From assembly GCA_009911035.1 (NCBI GenBank), contig QXWO01000022.1, positions 1 to 64,000 of the forward strand: a DNA stretch of 64,000 nt, in the 5' to 3' direction. Under the pieces are notes generated by a model. The model saw only the letters and a list, made by a program, of their open reading frames with translations, made no database searches and was not told where the DNA came from. Made by a program: the position numbers and the translations under genes. The DNA comes from Lachnospiraceae bacterium. Its GTDB lineage: Bacteria > Bacillota > Clostridia > Lachnospirales > Lachnospiraceae. Numbering within the stretch: the stretch's first letter is position 1; every line of letters starts with the position of its first letter. Positions 32,834 through 41,835 of the stretch are shown in pieces.

Positions 32834-34198
32834 ATGATTAATTTATTTGAAGTAGTTGAAACCAATGAAATGATTACCAAGGAAAATTTAGATGTGCGCA
32901 CCATAACCCTTGGCATCAGTCTGCTTGACTGTATTGACTCTGATTTAGAGAAACTCAATGAAAAAATTTATACAAAAATTTATGAATCTGCAAAAAATCT
33001 GGTACAGACAGGGGAGGAGATATCCCGGGAATTTGGTATTCCCATTGTAAATAAAAGGATTTCCGTAACGCCCATTGCCCTGATTGGGGGCGCTGCCTGT
33101 AAGACGATTGAGGACTTTGCCTCTATAGCAAAGACTTTAGACCGGGCGGCCCATAAGGTGGGGGTGAATTTCATCGGCGGATATTCGGCAATGGTGTCCA
33201 AGGGAATGACCCCGGCAGACGAACTATTGATCCGGTCCATCCCCCTTGCCCTTTCTGTCACAGAGCGAGTGTGCAGTTCTGTAAACCTCGGTTCCACCAG
33301 AACAGGAATCAACATGGACGGGGTGAAACTAATGGGGCAGATCGTGAAACAGACGGCCCAGTACACCAAAGAGCAGGATTCTTTAGGTTGTGCCAAGCTG
33401 GTGGTGTTCTGCAATGCGCCTGACGATAACCCCTTTATGGCCGGAGCTTTCCATGGCGTAACGGAGGCGGACAAGATTATCAATGTAGGGGTCAGCGGTC
33501 CTGGTGTGGTTAAGAACGCCCTTGAGAAGGTGAGAGGGGAAAACTTTGAAGTTCTTTGTGAAACCATTAAAAAGACCGCATTCAAAGTTACCCGTGTAGG
33601 CCAGCTTGTGGCACAGGAAGCTTCCAAAAGACTTGGCGTGCCCTTTGGCATTGTGGATCTTTCCCTGGCGCCTACGCCGGCAGTAGGGGATAGCGTGGCG
33701 GATATTTTGTGCGAGATAGGATTAGAGTATGCAGGTGCGCCGGGGACAACGGCTGCTCTTGCCCTTTTAAATGATCAGGTGAAAAAGGGCGGCGTCATGG
33801 CTTCTTCCTATGTAGGGGGCTTAAGCGGGGCATTTATTCCTGTCAGTGAGGACAAGGGAATGATAGATGCTGTTGCGGCAGGCGCCCTTACCTTAGAAAA
33901 GCTGGAGGCCATGACCTGCGTATGTTCTGTGGGCCTTGATATGATTGCAGTGCCGGGAGATACGCCGGATACTACGATTTCGGGCATTATTGCAGATGAA
34001 ATGGCGATAGGCATGGTGAACCAGAAAACTACCGCAGTGCGGATCATCCCGGTTATAGGAAAAGGTGTGGGGGAAACCGTAGAGTTTGGCGGGCTTTTGG
34101 GATATGCACCGATCATGCCCGTAAACCAGTTTGCATGTGACAGGTTCGTAAACAGGGGCGGAAGGATTCCGGCGCCTATCCATAGTTTTAAGAATTAA
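32834..34198 (+). CDS. PFL family protein (UPF0210/DUF711)
   Basis: A 454-residue UPF0210 protein with '[17 protein letters not shown]', '[15 protein letters not shown]', '[17 protein letters not shown]', '[14 protein letters not shown]' and '[19 protein letters not shown]' as recognisable family segments. The fold is related to pyruvate formate-lyase barrels, but the glycyl-radical motif is absent and the activity is unknown. Its partner is the upstream ACT protein. No clear terminator follows; a strong promoter for the next unit begins 45 bases later. Confidence 0.92.
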   Translation: MINLFEVVETNEMITKENLDVRTITLGISLLDCIDSDLEKLNEKIYTKIYESAKNLVQTGEEISREFGIPIVNKRISVTPIALIGGAACKTIEDFASIAKTLDRAAHKVGVNFIGGYSAMVSKGMTPADELLIRSIPLALSVTERVCSSVNLGSTRTGINMDGVKLMGQIVKQTAQYTKEQDSLGCAKLVVFCNAPDDNPFMAGAFHGVTEADKIINVGVSGPGVVKNALEKVRGENFEVLCETIKKTAFKVTRVGQLVAQEASKRLGVPFGIVDLSLAPTPAVGDSVADILCEIGLEYAGAPGTTAALALLNDQVKKGGVMASSYVGGLSGAFIPVSEDKGMIDAVAAGALTLEKLEAMTCVCSVGLDMIAVPGDTPDTTISGIIADEMAIGMVNQKTTAVRIIPVIGKGVGETVEFGGLLGYAPIMPVNQFACDRFVNRGGRIPAPIHSFKN

Positions 34199-34243
34199 GA
34201 GAAAAAGTAAAGAATACTTAGGAAAATATTAAGATTATCCGCG

Positions 34244-34272
34244 TTGTTTATCAGGGGATAGTATGCTATAGT
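34244..34272 (+). promoter_or_regulatory. Promoter of the hybrid lipoprotein/permease cluster
   Basis: TTGTTT (34244-34249), 17-base spacer, TATAGT (34267-34272) with upstream TGC (extended -10). A leader of about 85 bases follows before the ATG at 34364. Confidence 0.65.
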
Positions 34273-34363
34273 TTGTAGGAGATGTTAATTGCGGCGTAAA
34301 ATTGTAGAAAACAGTAAAGGTTTGCGCCCAAATTCGCAGACTGGGAAAGAATAGGGGATTACC

Positions 34364-36646
34364 ATGAACGAATTCATGCTAAAATTTATCAGATTAAAAA
34401 ACATTATATTTATATCCGTCATGCTTTTTATCCTGTCTGCGGCGCTGTCCGGGTGTGGAAAAGGAGACGGGGCAGGGGACGGACGTCCGGAGTATGTTTA
34501 TGTTCCGGAGTACGTGGAAATGGATATGGAGTGCGATTACATTTCCTGTCTGGCCAGCAGCGGGGATGATGTATTTTTAAGTGTGTCAAAGTGGGATGAG
34601 GAGACAGGGTTTACTACCAATTATCTTTATCGGTACAATATGAATGAAAACAAGGCCACAAGGCTTTCTCTGGAATTGCCGGAGAACAGCGATGTTTCCG
34701 GTATGGCGCCGGGGGCAGACGGCAGCCTTATCATGATTGTAAACAACAATACTTTTGAGATGGATGAAGAAGGAAATGTGAAGGATTCCAAATCCATCAT
34801 GGAAATCTGGAAAGTGTCCATGGAGGACGGTTCTCTGCTTGGCTCCGAGGATATCACCGAGCTGGTGGCCGGGAAGTCAGATTATGCCTATGTCCAGCAC
34901 TTTTGTGTGGACGGACAGGGGAATCTCTATTTAAGCGATGGGGATAACTGTATCCATATTATTGATAAGGAATATAAGAAAGTCTGTGATATTGACACAG
35001 GCGACTGGATCAACAACATGGCTGTTTCCAAAGAAGGCGATGTGTATATTACTTCTTACGGAAGCGAAGGTCTGCAGCTTAAAAAAGTGGATCTGGCCGG
35101 GAAAAAGATTGGGGATTCCGTGGCAGGCGCACCCAGCGGATACGGAACCCAGTCCTATTACACCGGCGTAAGCAGCAGCCTTCTTCACAGCAGTGCTGGC
35201 GGTGTTTCCCGTGTGGATACGGCAAGCGGAACGGTGGAAACGCTTTTTGACTGGCTGGACGTGGACATTAACAGTGATTATGTAAATTACGTGGGAGAAC
35301 TTTCAGATGGGCGTATCTGGGCTATAACCAGAAATTATGAGATATCGGGGAGTGCGACGAATGAACTGGTTTTTTTTACCCGTAAGCCGTCTTCAGAAGT
35401 TCCTGCAAAAGAAGAAATTCTTTATGGGACAATGTGGATTGGCAGCGACGTAAAAAGAAATATCATTAACTTTAATAAAACGAACCAGACATACCGCATC
35501 AAGGTAAAGGAATATGGAAATGATGATTATCAGGCAGGGCTTACGCAGCTTAATGCCGATATGACCACTGGAAACTGTCCTGATATCATAGGGCTTGACG
35601 GTCTGGATTACAATCAGTATGCCAATAAGGGCATATTTGAAGATTTATATCCGTATATGGAAAAACACGGTATGGACAGGCAGGATTTTCTGGAAAATGT
35701 GCTGGAGGCATATGAAGTAGATGGAAAGCTTTACGGAATTGTTCCCTGCTTCCAGATTTCTACCTGCATGGCGAAAACTTCCCTTGTAGGGGAAAGAAGC
35801 GGCTGGACGCTGACGGAGATGCTGGATTTTGTGGAAGGCCGGGAGGCTGAAAATATATTTGATTACGGAAGCAGAAGCTCCATATTTTATTATTGTATCT
35901 ATAATAATATAGATGAATTTATCAACTGGGAAACCGGGGAATGCTCTTTTGACGGGGAAGGTTTTATCCGCACCCTGGAGTTTGCCGCCCAGTTCCCGGA
36001 GGAATATGATTACAACAGTGTGCAGGAAGAAGGCACGTCATCAAAACTCCGGTCAGAGAAGATACTGCTGATGCAGGGGTCCATAAGTTCCGTCCAGCAG
36101 CTTCAGATGATGCGTGGGGTTTTCGGCGAGGAAATCAGCTTTGTGGGATACCCCAACAGTGAAAGGCAGGGGAATCTGGTTCAACCTACAGGCGGCTCCA
36201 TGGCACTGTCTGCCAAATCAAAACATAAGGAGGGCGCATGGGAGTTTATGCAGAGTTTTCTTTCCGAGGAATATCAGGATAGTCTCATATCAGAACACGG
36301 CGGATGGGGATTCCCGGTGAGAAAGGAGTCTTTAGAGAAGCAGTTTGAACAGGATATGAAAGAGGAATATTACGAAGATGAAGACGGTAATAAGACCAGA
36401 CAGCCCAAAACCACATGGGGCTGGGATGACTTTGAAATGGAAATATATGCCGCAACCCCGGAAGAAATAGAGGCGGTTAGGGAACTGATAGCATCCGCTA
36501 ACAAGACAGGCGGAAATGTGGACGAGCAGCTTACCAATATTATAACCGAGGAAGCAGAGCCCTTCTTTAAGGGGCAGAAGACTGCGGCGGACGTGGCACA
36601 GATTATTCAGAACAGAATTCAGATTTATGTAAATGAGAATCGGTAA
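34364..36646 (+). CDS. Lipoprotein: predicted propeller fused to an ABC solute-binding fold
   Basis: A 760-residue lipoprotein with lipobox LSGC (C31). Residues about 45-330 are repeats of beta-rich segments ('GNLYLSDGDNCIHIID', 'GDVYITSYGSEGLQLKKVD') that look like a propeller. Residues about 340-760 resemble family 1 solute-binding proteins ('AGLTQLNADMTTGNCPDIIG', 'GSMALSAKSKHKEGAWEFM'). The C-terminus 'QIYVNENR' is shared with its paralogue at 41836. It heads a six-gene unit with two CUT1 permeases. Ligand unknown. The propeller reading is inferred from pattern only. Confidence 0.75.
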   Translation: MNEFMLKFIRLKNIIFISVMLFILSAALSGCGKGDGAGDGRPEYVYVPEYVEMDMECDYISCLASSGDDVFLSVSKWDEETGFTTNYLYRYNMNENKATRLSLELPENSDVSGMAPGADGSLIMIVNNNTFEMDEEGNVKDSKSIMEIWKVSMEDGSLLGSEDITELVAGKSDYAYVQHFCVDGQGNLYLSDGDNCIHIIDKEYKKVCDIDTGDWINNMAVSKEGDVYITSYGSEGLQLKKVDLAGKKIGDSVAGAPSGYGTQSYYTGVSSSLLHSSAGGVSRVDTASGTVETLFDWLDVDINSDYVNYVGELSDGRIWAITRNYEISGSATNELVFFTRKPSSEVPAKEEILYGTMWIGSDVKRNIINFNKTNQTYRIKVKEYGNDDYQAGLTQLNADMTTGNCPDIIGLDGLDYNQYANKGIFEDLYPYMEKHGMDRQDFLENVLEAYEVDGKLYGIVPCFQISTCMAKTSLVGERSGWTLTEMLDFVEGREAENIFDYGSRSSIFYYCIYNNIDEFINWETGECSFDGEGFIRTLEFAAQFPEEYDYNSVQEEGTSSKLRSEKILLMQGSISSVQQLQMMRGVFGEEISFVGYPNSERQGNLVQPTGGSMALSAKSKHKEGAWEFMQSFLSEEYQDSLISEHGGWGFPVRKESLEKQFEQDMKEEYYEDEDGNKTRQPKTTWGWDDFEMEIYAATPEEIEAVRELIASANKTGGNVDEQLTNIITEEAEPFFKGQKTAADVAQIIQNRIQIYVNENR

Positions 36647-36668
36647 GCAGGCCCACAGAGGTAGAAGG

Positions 36669-37583
36669 ATGCATTTTTACATGAAAAGAAAAGAAAGAAA
36701 GAAAAAAACGGGCAGCAGTCCGAGAACGCGCAGGGGGAAGCTGGTATCCGCAGGGTACCTGCTTCCTAGCGCTGTCGGCGTACTGCTGTTTTTTGTACTG
36801 CCTTTTATGATCGTCATTTATTATTCGGTGGTGGATAATCCAATCAGCGGTCAGTTTGTATTTCTGGATAATTTTATAATGGTGTTCAATAATTCGGCTT
36901 TTAGGCAGGCGGCTGTAAATACCCTTACTTTTTCAGCGGTTGCGGTCCCTCTGGCAGTGGTTTTGTCTTTATTTCTGGCTATGATGCTGGAAAGCAAGAT
37001 ACCCTTTAAAAGCCAGTTCCGGACCTTTTTTTTAAGTCCCATGATGGTGCCCATTGCATCAGTAGTTCTGATCTGGCAGGTATTGTTCCACTATAACGGG
37101 ATGATGAATGAGGTTATGGGATTTTTTGGTGCCGATAAAGTTGACTGGCTGAATTCTTCCTATGCGCAGGTGGTTATCGTGGTACTCTTTCTCTGGAAGA
37201 ACTTAGGCTACAATATGATTTTATTTATGGCGGCCTTAAGCAGTATCCCAAAGGACATTATTGAAGTTGCTGTTTTGGAGAGTGCAAAGCCTAATCAGAT
37301 TTTTATGCATATCAAGCTTAGGTACATGTCTTCCACCATCCTTTTTGTGACAATTATGTCCCTGATCAATTCTTTTAAGGTGTTTCGGGAAATCTATCTG
37401 TTAAAGGGAGAGTATCCATATCCCACCATGTATATGCTGCAGCACTTTATGAATAATACTTTTGGCAGGCTGGATTATCAGAAAATGTCGGCTGCGGCTA
37501 TTATGATGGCGGTTGTTATGGTGATTATTATAGGAATTTTATTCCTGACCGAAAACTATTTCGGAAAGGACGTGGAAGGATGA
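36669..37583 (+). CDS. CUT1 ABC transporter permease (MalF-like) of the hybrid cluster
   Basis: A 304-residue permease with a very basic N-terminal tail and six predicted membrane segments. The EAA coupling loop is divergent: 'IIEVAVLESAKPNQIFMHIK' replaces the usual 'EAAxxDGA'. ATG 36669 is favoured by AGAGG seven bases upstream; an ATG at 36633 overlapping the previous gene is possible. Its stop overlaps the next permease start (ATGA). No ABC ATPase is encoded nearby. Confidence 0.88.
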   Translation: MHFYMKRKERKKKTGSSPRTRRGKLVSAGYLLPSAVGVLLFFVLPFMIVIYYSVVDNPISGQFVFLDNFIMVFNNSAFRQAAVNTLTFSAVAVPLAVVLSLFLAMMLESKIPFKSQFRTFFLSPMMVPIASVVLIWQVLFHYNGMMNEVMGFFGADKVDWLNSSYAQVVIVVLFLWKNLGYNMILFMAALSSIPKDIIEVAVLESAKPNQIFMHIKLRYMSSTILFVTIMSLINSFKVFREIYLLKGEYPYPTMYMLQHFMNNTFGRLDYQKMSAAAIMMAVVMVIIIGILFLTENYFGKDVEG

Positions 37584-38551
37584 AACAAGGTTCTGACAAA
37601 AACAGCAGCTCTGCAAATACAGCGCTGGAACAGTGGCGTAAGCAGGTCTTAAGGAAAAAGAAAATTAAAAACGCCAGAACGCTGGTAAGGATTTCCCTTG
37701 CCACTATGGCGGCAGCAGTTTTTGCGGTTCTTTTCCTTATGCCTATCGTGCTTACCATTACCAATTCCTTTATGTCTGCGTCGGAGATATCGGCAAATTA
37801 CGGACAGGTATTTGCCACCACGGATTCCGGCGGGAAGATGTATATTTCGGAGAAGGTGAATTTAAAGTTTATTCCGGATATGGTATCATTCAGCCAGTAC
37901 ATTACGGTGCTTTTAAAAAGCCCGGAATATCTTTTAAAGTTCTGGAATTCCGTGATTTTAGTAGTACCCATTGTGGGGTTCCAGTTACTGGTGGCGGCAG
38001 GGGCGGCTTTCGGCTTTACCAGATACAGGGGCCGGGTCAAGGAAATGATATTTTTTATATACATTATACTAATGCTGATGCCTTATCAGGTAACGCTGGT
38101 GCCCAATTATCTGGTGTCCAAGTGGCTTCATGTGCTGGATACCAACTGGGCTATCTGGCTGCCGGGAATTTTTTCACCTTTTGCGGTATATCTGCTGACC
38201 AAATATATGCGCAGGATTCCCGTTTCCATGATGGAGGCGGCTCAGATTGACGGGGCGGGAGAGTGGCAGATATTCAGAAAGATCTGTATGCCTCTTTGCA
38301 AAGGAGCCATGTGTTCCATTGCAATTTTGATCTTCATAGATTACTGGAATATGGTGGAACAGCCCCTTATTCTTTTGTCGGATGCGGAGAAGCATCCCCT
38401 TTCTGTTTTTCTCTCAAAGATAAATGCAGGAGAAATCGGCTTAGCGTTTGCGGTGGCGACTATTTACATGGTGCCGCCCATACTGGTGTTTCTCTATGGG
38501 GAGGATTACCTGGTAGAAGGAATTACTTATCAGGGCGGTATTAAAGGATAA
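37580..38551 (+). CDS. CUT1 ABC transporter permease (MalG-like) of the hybrid cluster
   Basis: A 323-residue permease with six membrane segments and a canonical EAA loop 'MMEAAQIDGAGEWQIF' (about 217-232). The start overlaps the upstream permease by four bases, so the pair is translationally coupled. A perfect ATGCGCG-GAA-CGCGCAT hairpin (38554-38570) without a T-tract separates it from the adaptor gene. Confidence 0.9.
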   Translation: MKQGSDKNSSSANTALEQWRKQVLRKKKIKNARTLVRISLATMAAAVFAVLFLMPIVLTITNSFMSASEISANYGQVFATTDSGGKMYISEKVNLKFIPDMVSFSQYITVLLKSPEYLLKFWNSVILVVPIVGFQLLVAAGAAFGFTRYRGRVKEMIFFIYIILMLMPYQVTLVPNYLVSKWLHVLDTNWAIWLPGIFSPFAVYLLTKYMRRIPVSMMEAAQIDGAGEWQIFRKICMPLCKGAMCSIAILIFIDYWNMVEQPLILLSDAEKHPLSVFLSKINAGEIGLAFAVATIYMVPPILVFLYGEDYLVEGITYQGGIKG

Positions 38552-38553
38552 AT

Positions 38554-38570
38554 ATGCGCGGAACGCGCAT
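38554..38570 (+). other. Intercistronic hairpin in the hybrid cluster
   Basis: A seven-base perfect stem ATGCGCG/CGCGCAT with a three-base GAA loop directly after the permease stop. No T-tract follows, so it is probably an mRNA processing or stability element. Confidence 0.5.
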
Positions 38571-38594
38571 AGAAACAGGCGGAGGTTTGGAAAT

Positions 38595-40655
38595 ATGAAT
38601 GAAAAAGACGGAAAAAAGAGAAGAGAATGGGTGAAAAATGCGGCAATCATTTTTCTAACGATCATGCTGGTGCTCACCTTCTTTTCCAATACAATTATGA
38701 ATTATTCACTGCCGGAGGTGGCCACTCAGTACGTCCAGAGCGGTACGATCACTGCAAAGGTGCGGGGAACAGGAAATGTGGAGGCCACCGATCCTTATAA
38801 TATCAAGATCGAGGAGACTCGTGTGATTGCCAGTGTTGCAGTCAAGCAGGGGGATCAGATAGAGAAGGATCAGGTTATTTATTATCTGGAAGATGAGCAG
38901 AGTGATGAACTTAAGACGGCGGAGGCGGAACTGGAGGATTTAAAGCTTACTTACATGAAGGGGCTCTTTGGCAGTAATGTGTCTTCGGAGGTCATCAGCA
39001 AAGTTGCCAATGGGAATGTGGACGGATTCGGGGCTTTGCAGGCAAAGGTGGGGGATATGCAGAGCCGTCTGGAAGCGGCCCAGACCAGGGTGAAAGAATG
39101 TCAGGACACCCTTGATAACCTGACGCTCCAGAGCACCGTAAATAATAATAATTCTACGATCAATACCATAGACGAAGAAAACCAGAAAGCCCAGGCCAGC
39201 ACAGACCTTTCCAACGCCCAGACGCAGGAGAGCAATGCGGAAGCAGCTTTTAACAGGATGAAGTCGGAAAAACTTGAGAATTTAAATCATCAGATCAAAG
39301 AAAAGCAGAGTGCAATTAGCGATTTGGAGACTCTGATCAAAGGGGCGGAGAACATTGCGGGAAGTGTTTATGGAAGTACAGGAGATTCCGATAATGATTC
39401 CAATAATGATTCTGCCCAGGGCTACACAGCAGGGGGGATCGATTCCTATATCCAGCAGCGTGAAGCGGCAAAACAGGTGATGAATGAAAAATTAGACGAT
39501 ATTTATGAAGCAGCCCTGCGGGATGGTTCGTATAATGGCAACAAGGATATTAATGAATTAAAGCAGTGGATCAATGAAAGTGACGACAGGTACCAGACGT
39601 ATGCTACCTTGTTAAACGACTATGATGCCGCAGTGTCCCAGTATGAAATTGCTGTGGAAATGGCGGAAAATGCTTCCAGCCAGTTAGGAAGTCACGACGA
39701 TAATAAGATCCAGCTTGAAAAGCGTAAAGCGGAACTGCGGGAACTGGAGGCACGTCTGTCGGAGGTCAATGCAATGAATTATACCCCCGGCGACAGCGTC
39801 AAGGAAGCCCAGGAGAAGTTAAATCAGGCGGACAGAAACTTAACCGACAAGACCAATGCCAACAAGCAGGCATCAGTTGCTTACCAGAATCAGATTGCCA
39901 GTGCGGAGGCGGCCCTTAAAAATGCACAGGCGGTATACGATTTGCTGAAAGAAGAACAGACTGCCATGAGCGCCGACATAAATGCGGAGTTAGACCTTGC
40001 CAAAGCCAGCAGGGATATTGCCAAAAAGGAGCAGGAAATTGCAGAGCTAAGGGAAAAATCCATGGGGGCGGCAATCACATCCCCTGTTGCCGGAACGGTC
40101 ACATCCCTTGCCTATGCGGCAGGAGAGACTACGAAACCGGAGGATACTGCGGCGGTCATTCAGGTGGAAGGAAAGGGCTATACCATGTCTGTTTCCGTGA
40201 CCAATGAACAGGCGAAGAAGGTACAGGTAGGCGACAATGCAGAACTGCAGAACGCATGGTATTATGACGATGTACAGGTGGTTCTGGCTTCAATCAAGCC
40301 GGACCCGGATGATCCGGGGCAGAAAAAACTGCTGAATTTTGATGTTACCGGTTCCAGTCTGCAGGAGGGGCAGGCACTGAATATTTCGCTGGGACAAAGA
40401 AGTGCCGAATATGAGTATGTAGTTCCCAACAGTGCAGTCCGTGAGGACAATAACGGAAAATTTATTTTGATTGTGGAATCCAAAAGCAGTCCCCTTGGCA
40501 ACCGTTACATTGCATCCAGAGTGGATGTGGAGGTTCTGGCATCGGACGACAACAATACCGCCATTTCGGCCGGGCTTTTCGGATATGAATATGTGATTAC
40601 CACCTCTACCAAGCCGGTGGAAGCAGGCAAACAGGTGCGTCTGAATGAATCTTAA
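38595..40655 (+). CDS. HlyD/MacA-like adaptor with an unusually long coiled coil
   Basis: A 686-residue membrane-anchored periplasmic-adaptor-like protein. It has one N-terminal membrane segment (about 15-37), then a split barrel-sandwich (lipoyl-like) domain: first half at about 50-95 ('VRGTGNVEATDPYNIKIEE', 'VKQGDQIEKDQVIYYLED'), second half near 490-530 ('ITSPVAGTVTSLAYAAGE'). Between them lie about 380 residues of coiled coil rich in Glu, Lys, Gln and Asn. A beta domain closes the protein. Common adaptors are about 400 residues. GGAGG precedes the ATG. It is the fourth gene of the hybrid cluster. Confidence 0.85.
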   Translation: MNEKDGKKRREWVKNAAIIFLTIMLVLTFFSNTIMNYSLPEVATQYVQSGTITAKVRGTGNVEATDPYNIKIEETRVIASVAVKQGDQIEKDQVIYYLEDEQSDELKTAEAELEDLKLTYMKGLFGSNVSSEVISKVANGNVDGFGALQAKVGDMQSRLEAAQTRVKECQDTLDNLTLQSTVNNNNSTINTIDEENQKAQASTDLSNAQTQESNAEAAFNRMKSEKLENLNHQIKEKQSAISDLETLIKGAENIAGSVYGSTGDSDNDSNNDSAQGYTAGGIDSYIQQREAAKQVMNEKLDDIYEAALRDGSYNGNKDINELKQWINESDDRYQTYATLLNDYDAAVSQYEIAVEMAENASSQLGSHDDNKIQLEKRKAELRELEARLSEVNAMNYTPGDSVKEAQEKLNQADRNLTDKTNANKQASVAYQNQIASAEAALKNAQAVYDLLKEEQTAMSADINAELDLAKASRDIAKKEQEIAELREKSMGAAITSPVAGTVTSLAYAAGETTKPEDTAAVIQVEGKGYTMSVSVTNEQAKKVQVGDNAELQNAWYYDDVQVVLASIKPDPDDPGQKKLLNFDVTGSSLQEGQALNISLGQRSAEYEYVVPNSAVREDNNGKFILIVESKSSPLGNRYIASRVDVEVLASDDNNTAISAGLFGYEYVITTSTKPVEAGKQVRLNES

Positions 40656-40717
40656 GGCGTATGCATGCCGCAGGCAATGGGGAGGAGACTGTATAAAATA
40701 ACAGGGAAGGAAGGGGG

Positions 40718-41827
40718 ATGCAAAAGAACTTGAAGTTAAAGGAACTTATAAAGGGATTATCAGTGAAGCAGATCGTGTTTTCCCTGATCACAGTGATTTC
40801 CCTTCTGATTTTTACCATTCTTACCATATGGTCGGATATTAAAATAAAAGGTCTTACAGACCAGCAGGCGGCGGCCCGGTGGGATGCAGAAGGAGGCAGT
40901 GCCCAGGTTAGCTGTTTTATGGCAGAACATGTAGAAATAGATGAATTTAATATTATGAGTTTTGAAAAGCAGCTTGAGCAGAGTCTGATGGAGGTTCTTC
41001 CTGCTGAGGATAAGCTGCTGCAAAAGGGGAGGCGTCTTTTCATTGACGCTTACGCATCCCTTGGCAGAATAACCGTGAAAAGTGAGAAGAGCCAGCTTGA
41101 AGAAGCAAATGCCGTGGGGATCGGCGGGGACTTTTTCCAGTTTCATCCTTTAGAGCTTGTATCCGGCAGATATTTTTCAGGCAGTGACCTTATGAAGGAC
41201 TTTGTTATTTTAGACCAGGATGCGGCGTGGCAGTTATTCGGCTCCAGCGATATTGAAGGGAAAACTGTTTTGATCGGCGATGTGCCCCACTATGTGGCAG
41301 GCGTCATTAAAAGGCCGGAAGGGAAGTTTGCCGAAAATGCAGGGCTTGACAAGACGGTTGTCTATGTTTCCAATGAGACCCTTGAAAGCTATGGCGCCAG
41401 TGAAGGCATCAGTGTCTATGAGGTGACGGCGCCTAACCCGGTAAAGAATTTTGTTTACAATTGTGTCAAGGAAAAGCTGGGTGTACAGGAGGGGGATATG
41501 GTGGTAGTGGAAAATTCCACCCGGTATCAAGTGGAATCCCTGATTCCGGTGATTCTTGAATTTGGTTCAAGGTCTATGCAGAATGCGGCCGTAAAATTCC
41601 CTTACTGGGAAAATATCGGACGGGGCTGGGAGGATGTGAAAGCCTTGATATTGCTGTTCCAATTTCTGTTTTTGCTGGTTCCGGCGGTGATCATTGCAGT
41701 ATTTTTGTGGAGTAAATGGAAAAACAGGAATTTTACGGGGAAAGATATCGTAAACTTAATTGGGAAGACAAAAGATAATTTAGTGCAGAAAGTGCGCAGG
41801 GAGAAAAATAAATGGGAGCAGTTTTAG
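40718..41827 (+). CDS. MacB-type periplasmic-core-like protein lacking ATPase and FtsX domain
   Basis: A 369-residue protein with a membrane segment at about 19-39, a large extracytoplasmic domain resembling the MacB periplasmic core ('GIGGDFFQFHPLELVSGRYF', 'FVILDQDAAWQLFGSSDIEG', 'GDVPHYVAGVIKRPEGKF' in part), and a second segment at about 307-331 followed by a basic tail. Full MacB/FtsX permeases have four membrane segments and an ATPase partner or domain; neither is seen. AAGGGGG precedes the ATG. It follows the HlyD-like adaptor, its usual companion. Confidence 0.75.
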   Translation: MQKNLKLKELIKGLSVKQIVFSLITVISLLIFTILTIWSDIKIKGLTDQQAAARWDAEGGSAQVSCFMAEHVEIDEFNIMSFEKQLEQSLMEVLPAEDKLLQKGRRLFIDAYASLGRITVKSEKSQLEEANAVGIGGDFFQFHPLELVSGRYFSGSDLMKDFVILDQDAAWQLFGSSDIEGKTVLIGDVPHYVAGVIKRPEGKFAENAGLDKTVVYVSNETLESYGASEGISVYEVTAPNPVKNFVYNCVKEKLGVQEGDMVVVENSTRYQVESLIPVILEFGSRSMQNAAVKFPYWENIGRGWEDVKALILLFQFLFLLVPAVIIAVFLWSKWKNRNFTGKDIVNLIGKTKDNLVQKVRREKNKWEQF

Positions 41828-41835
41828 GAGAGAAT

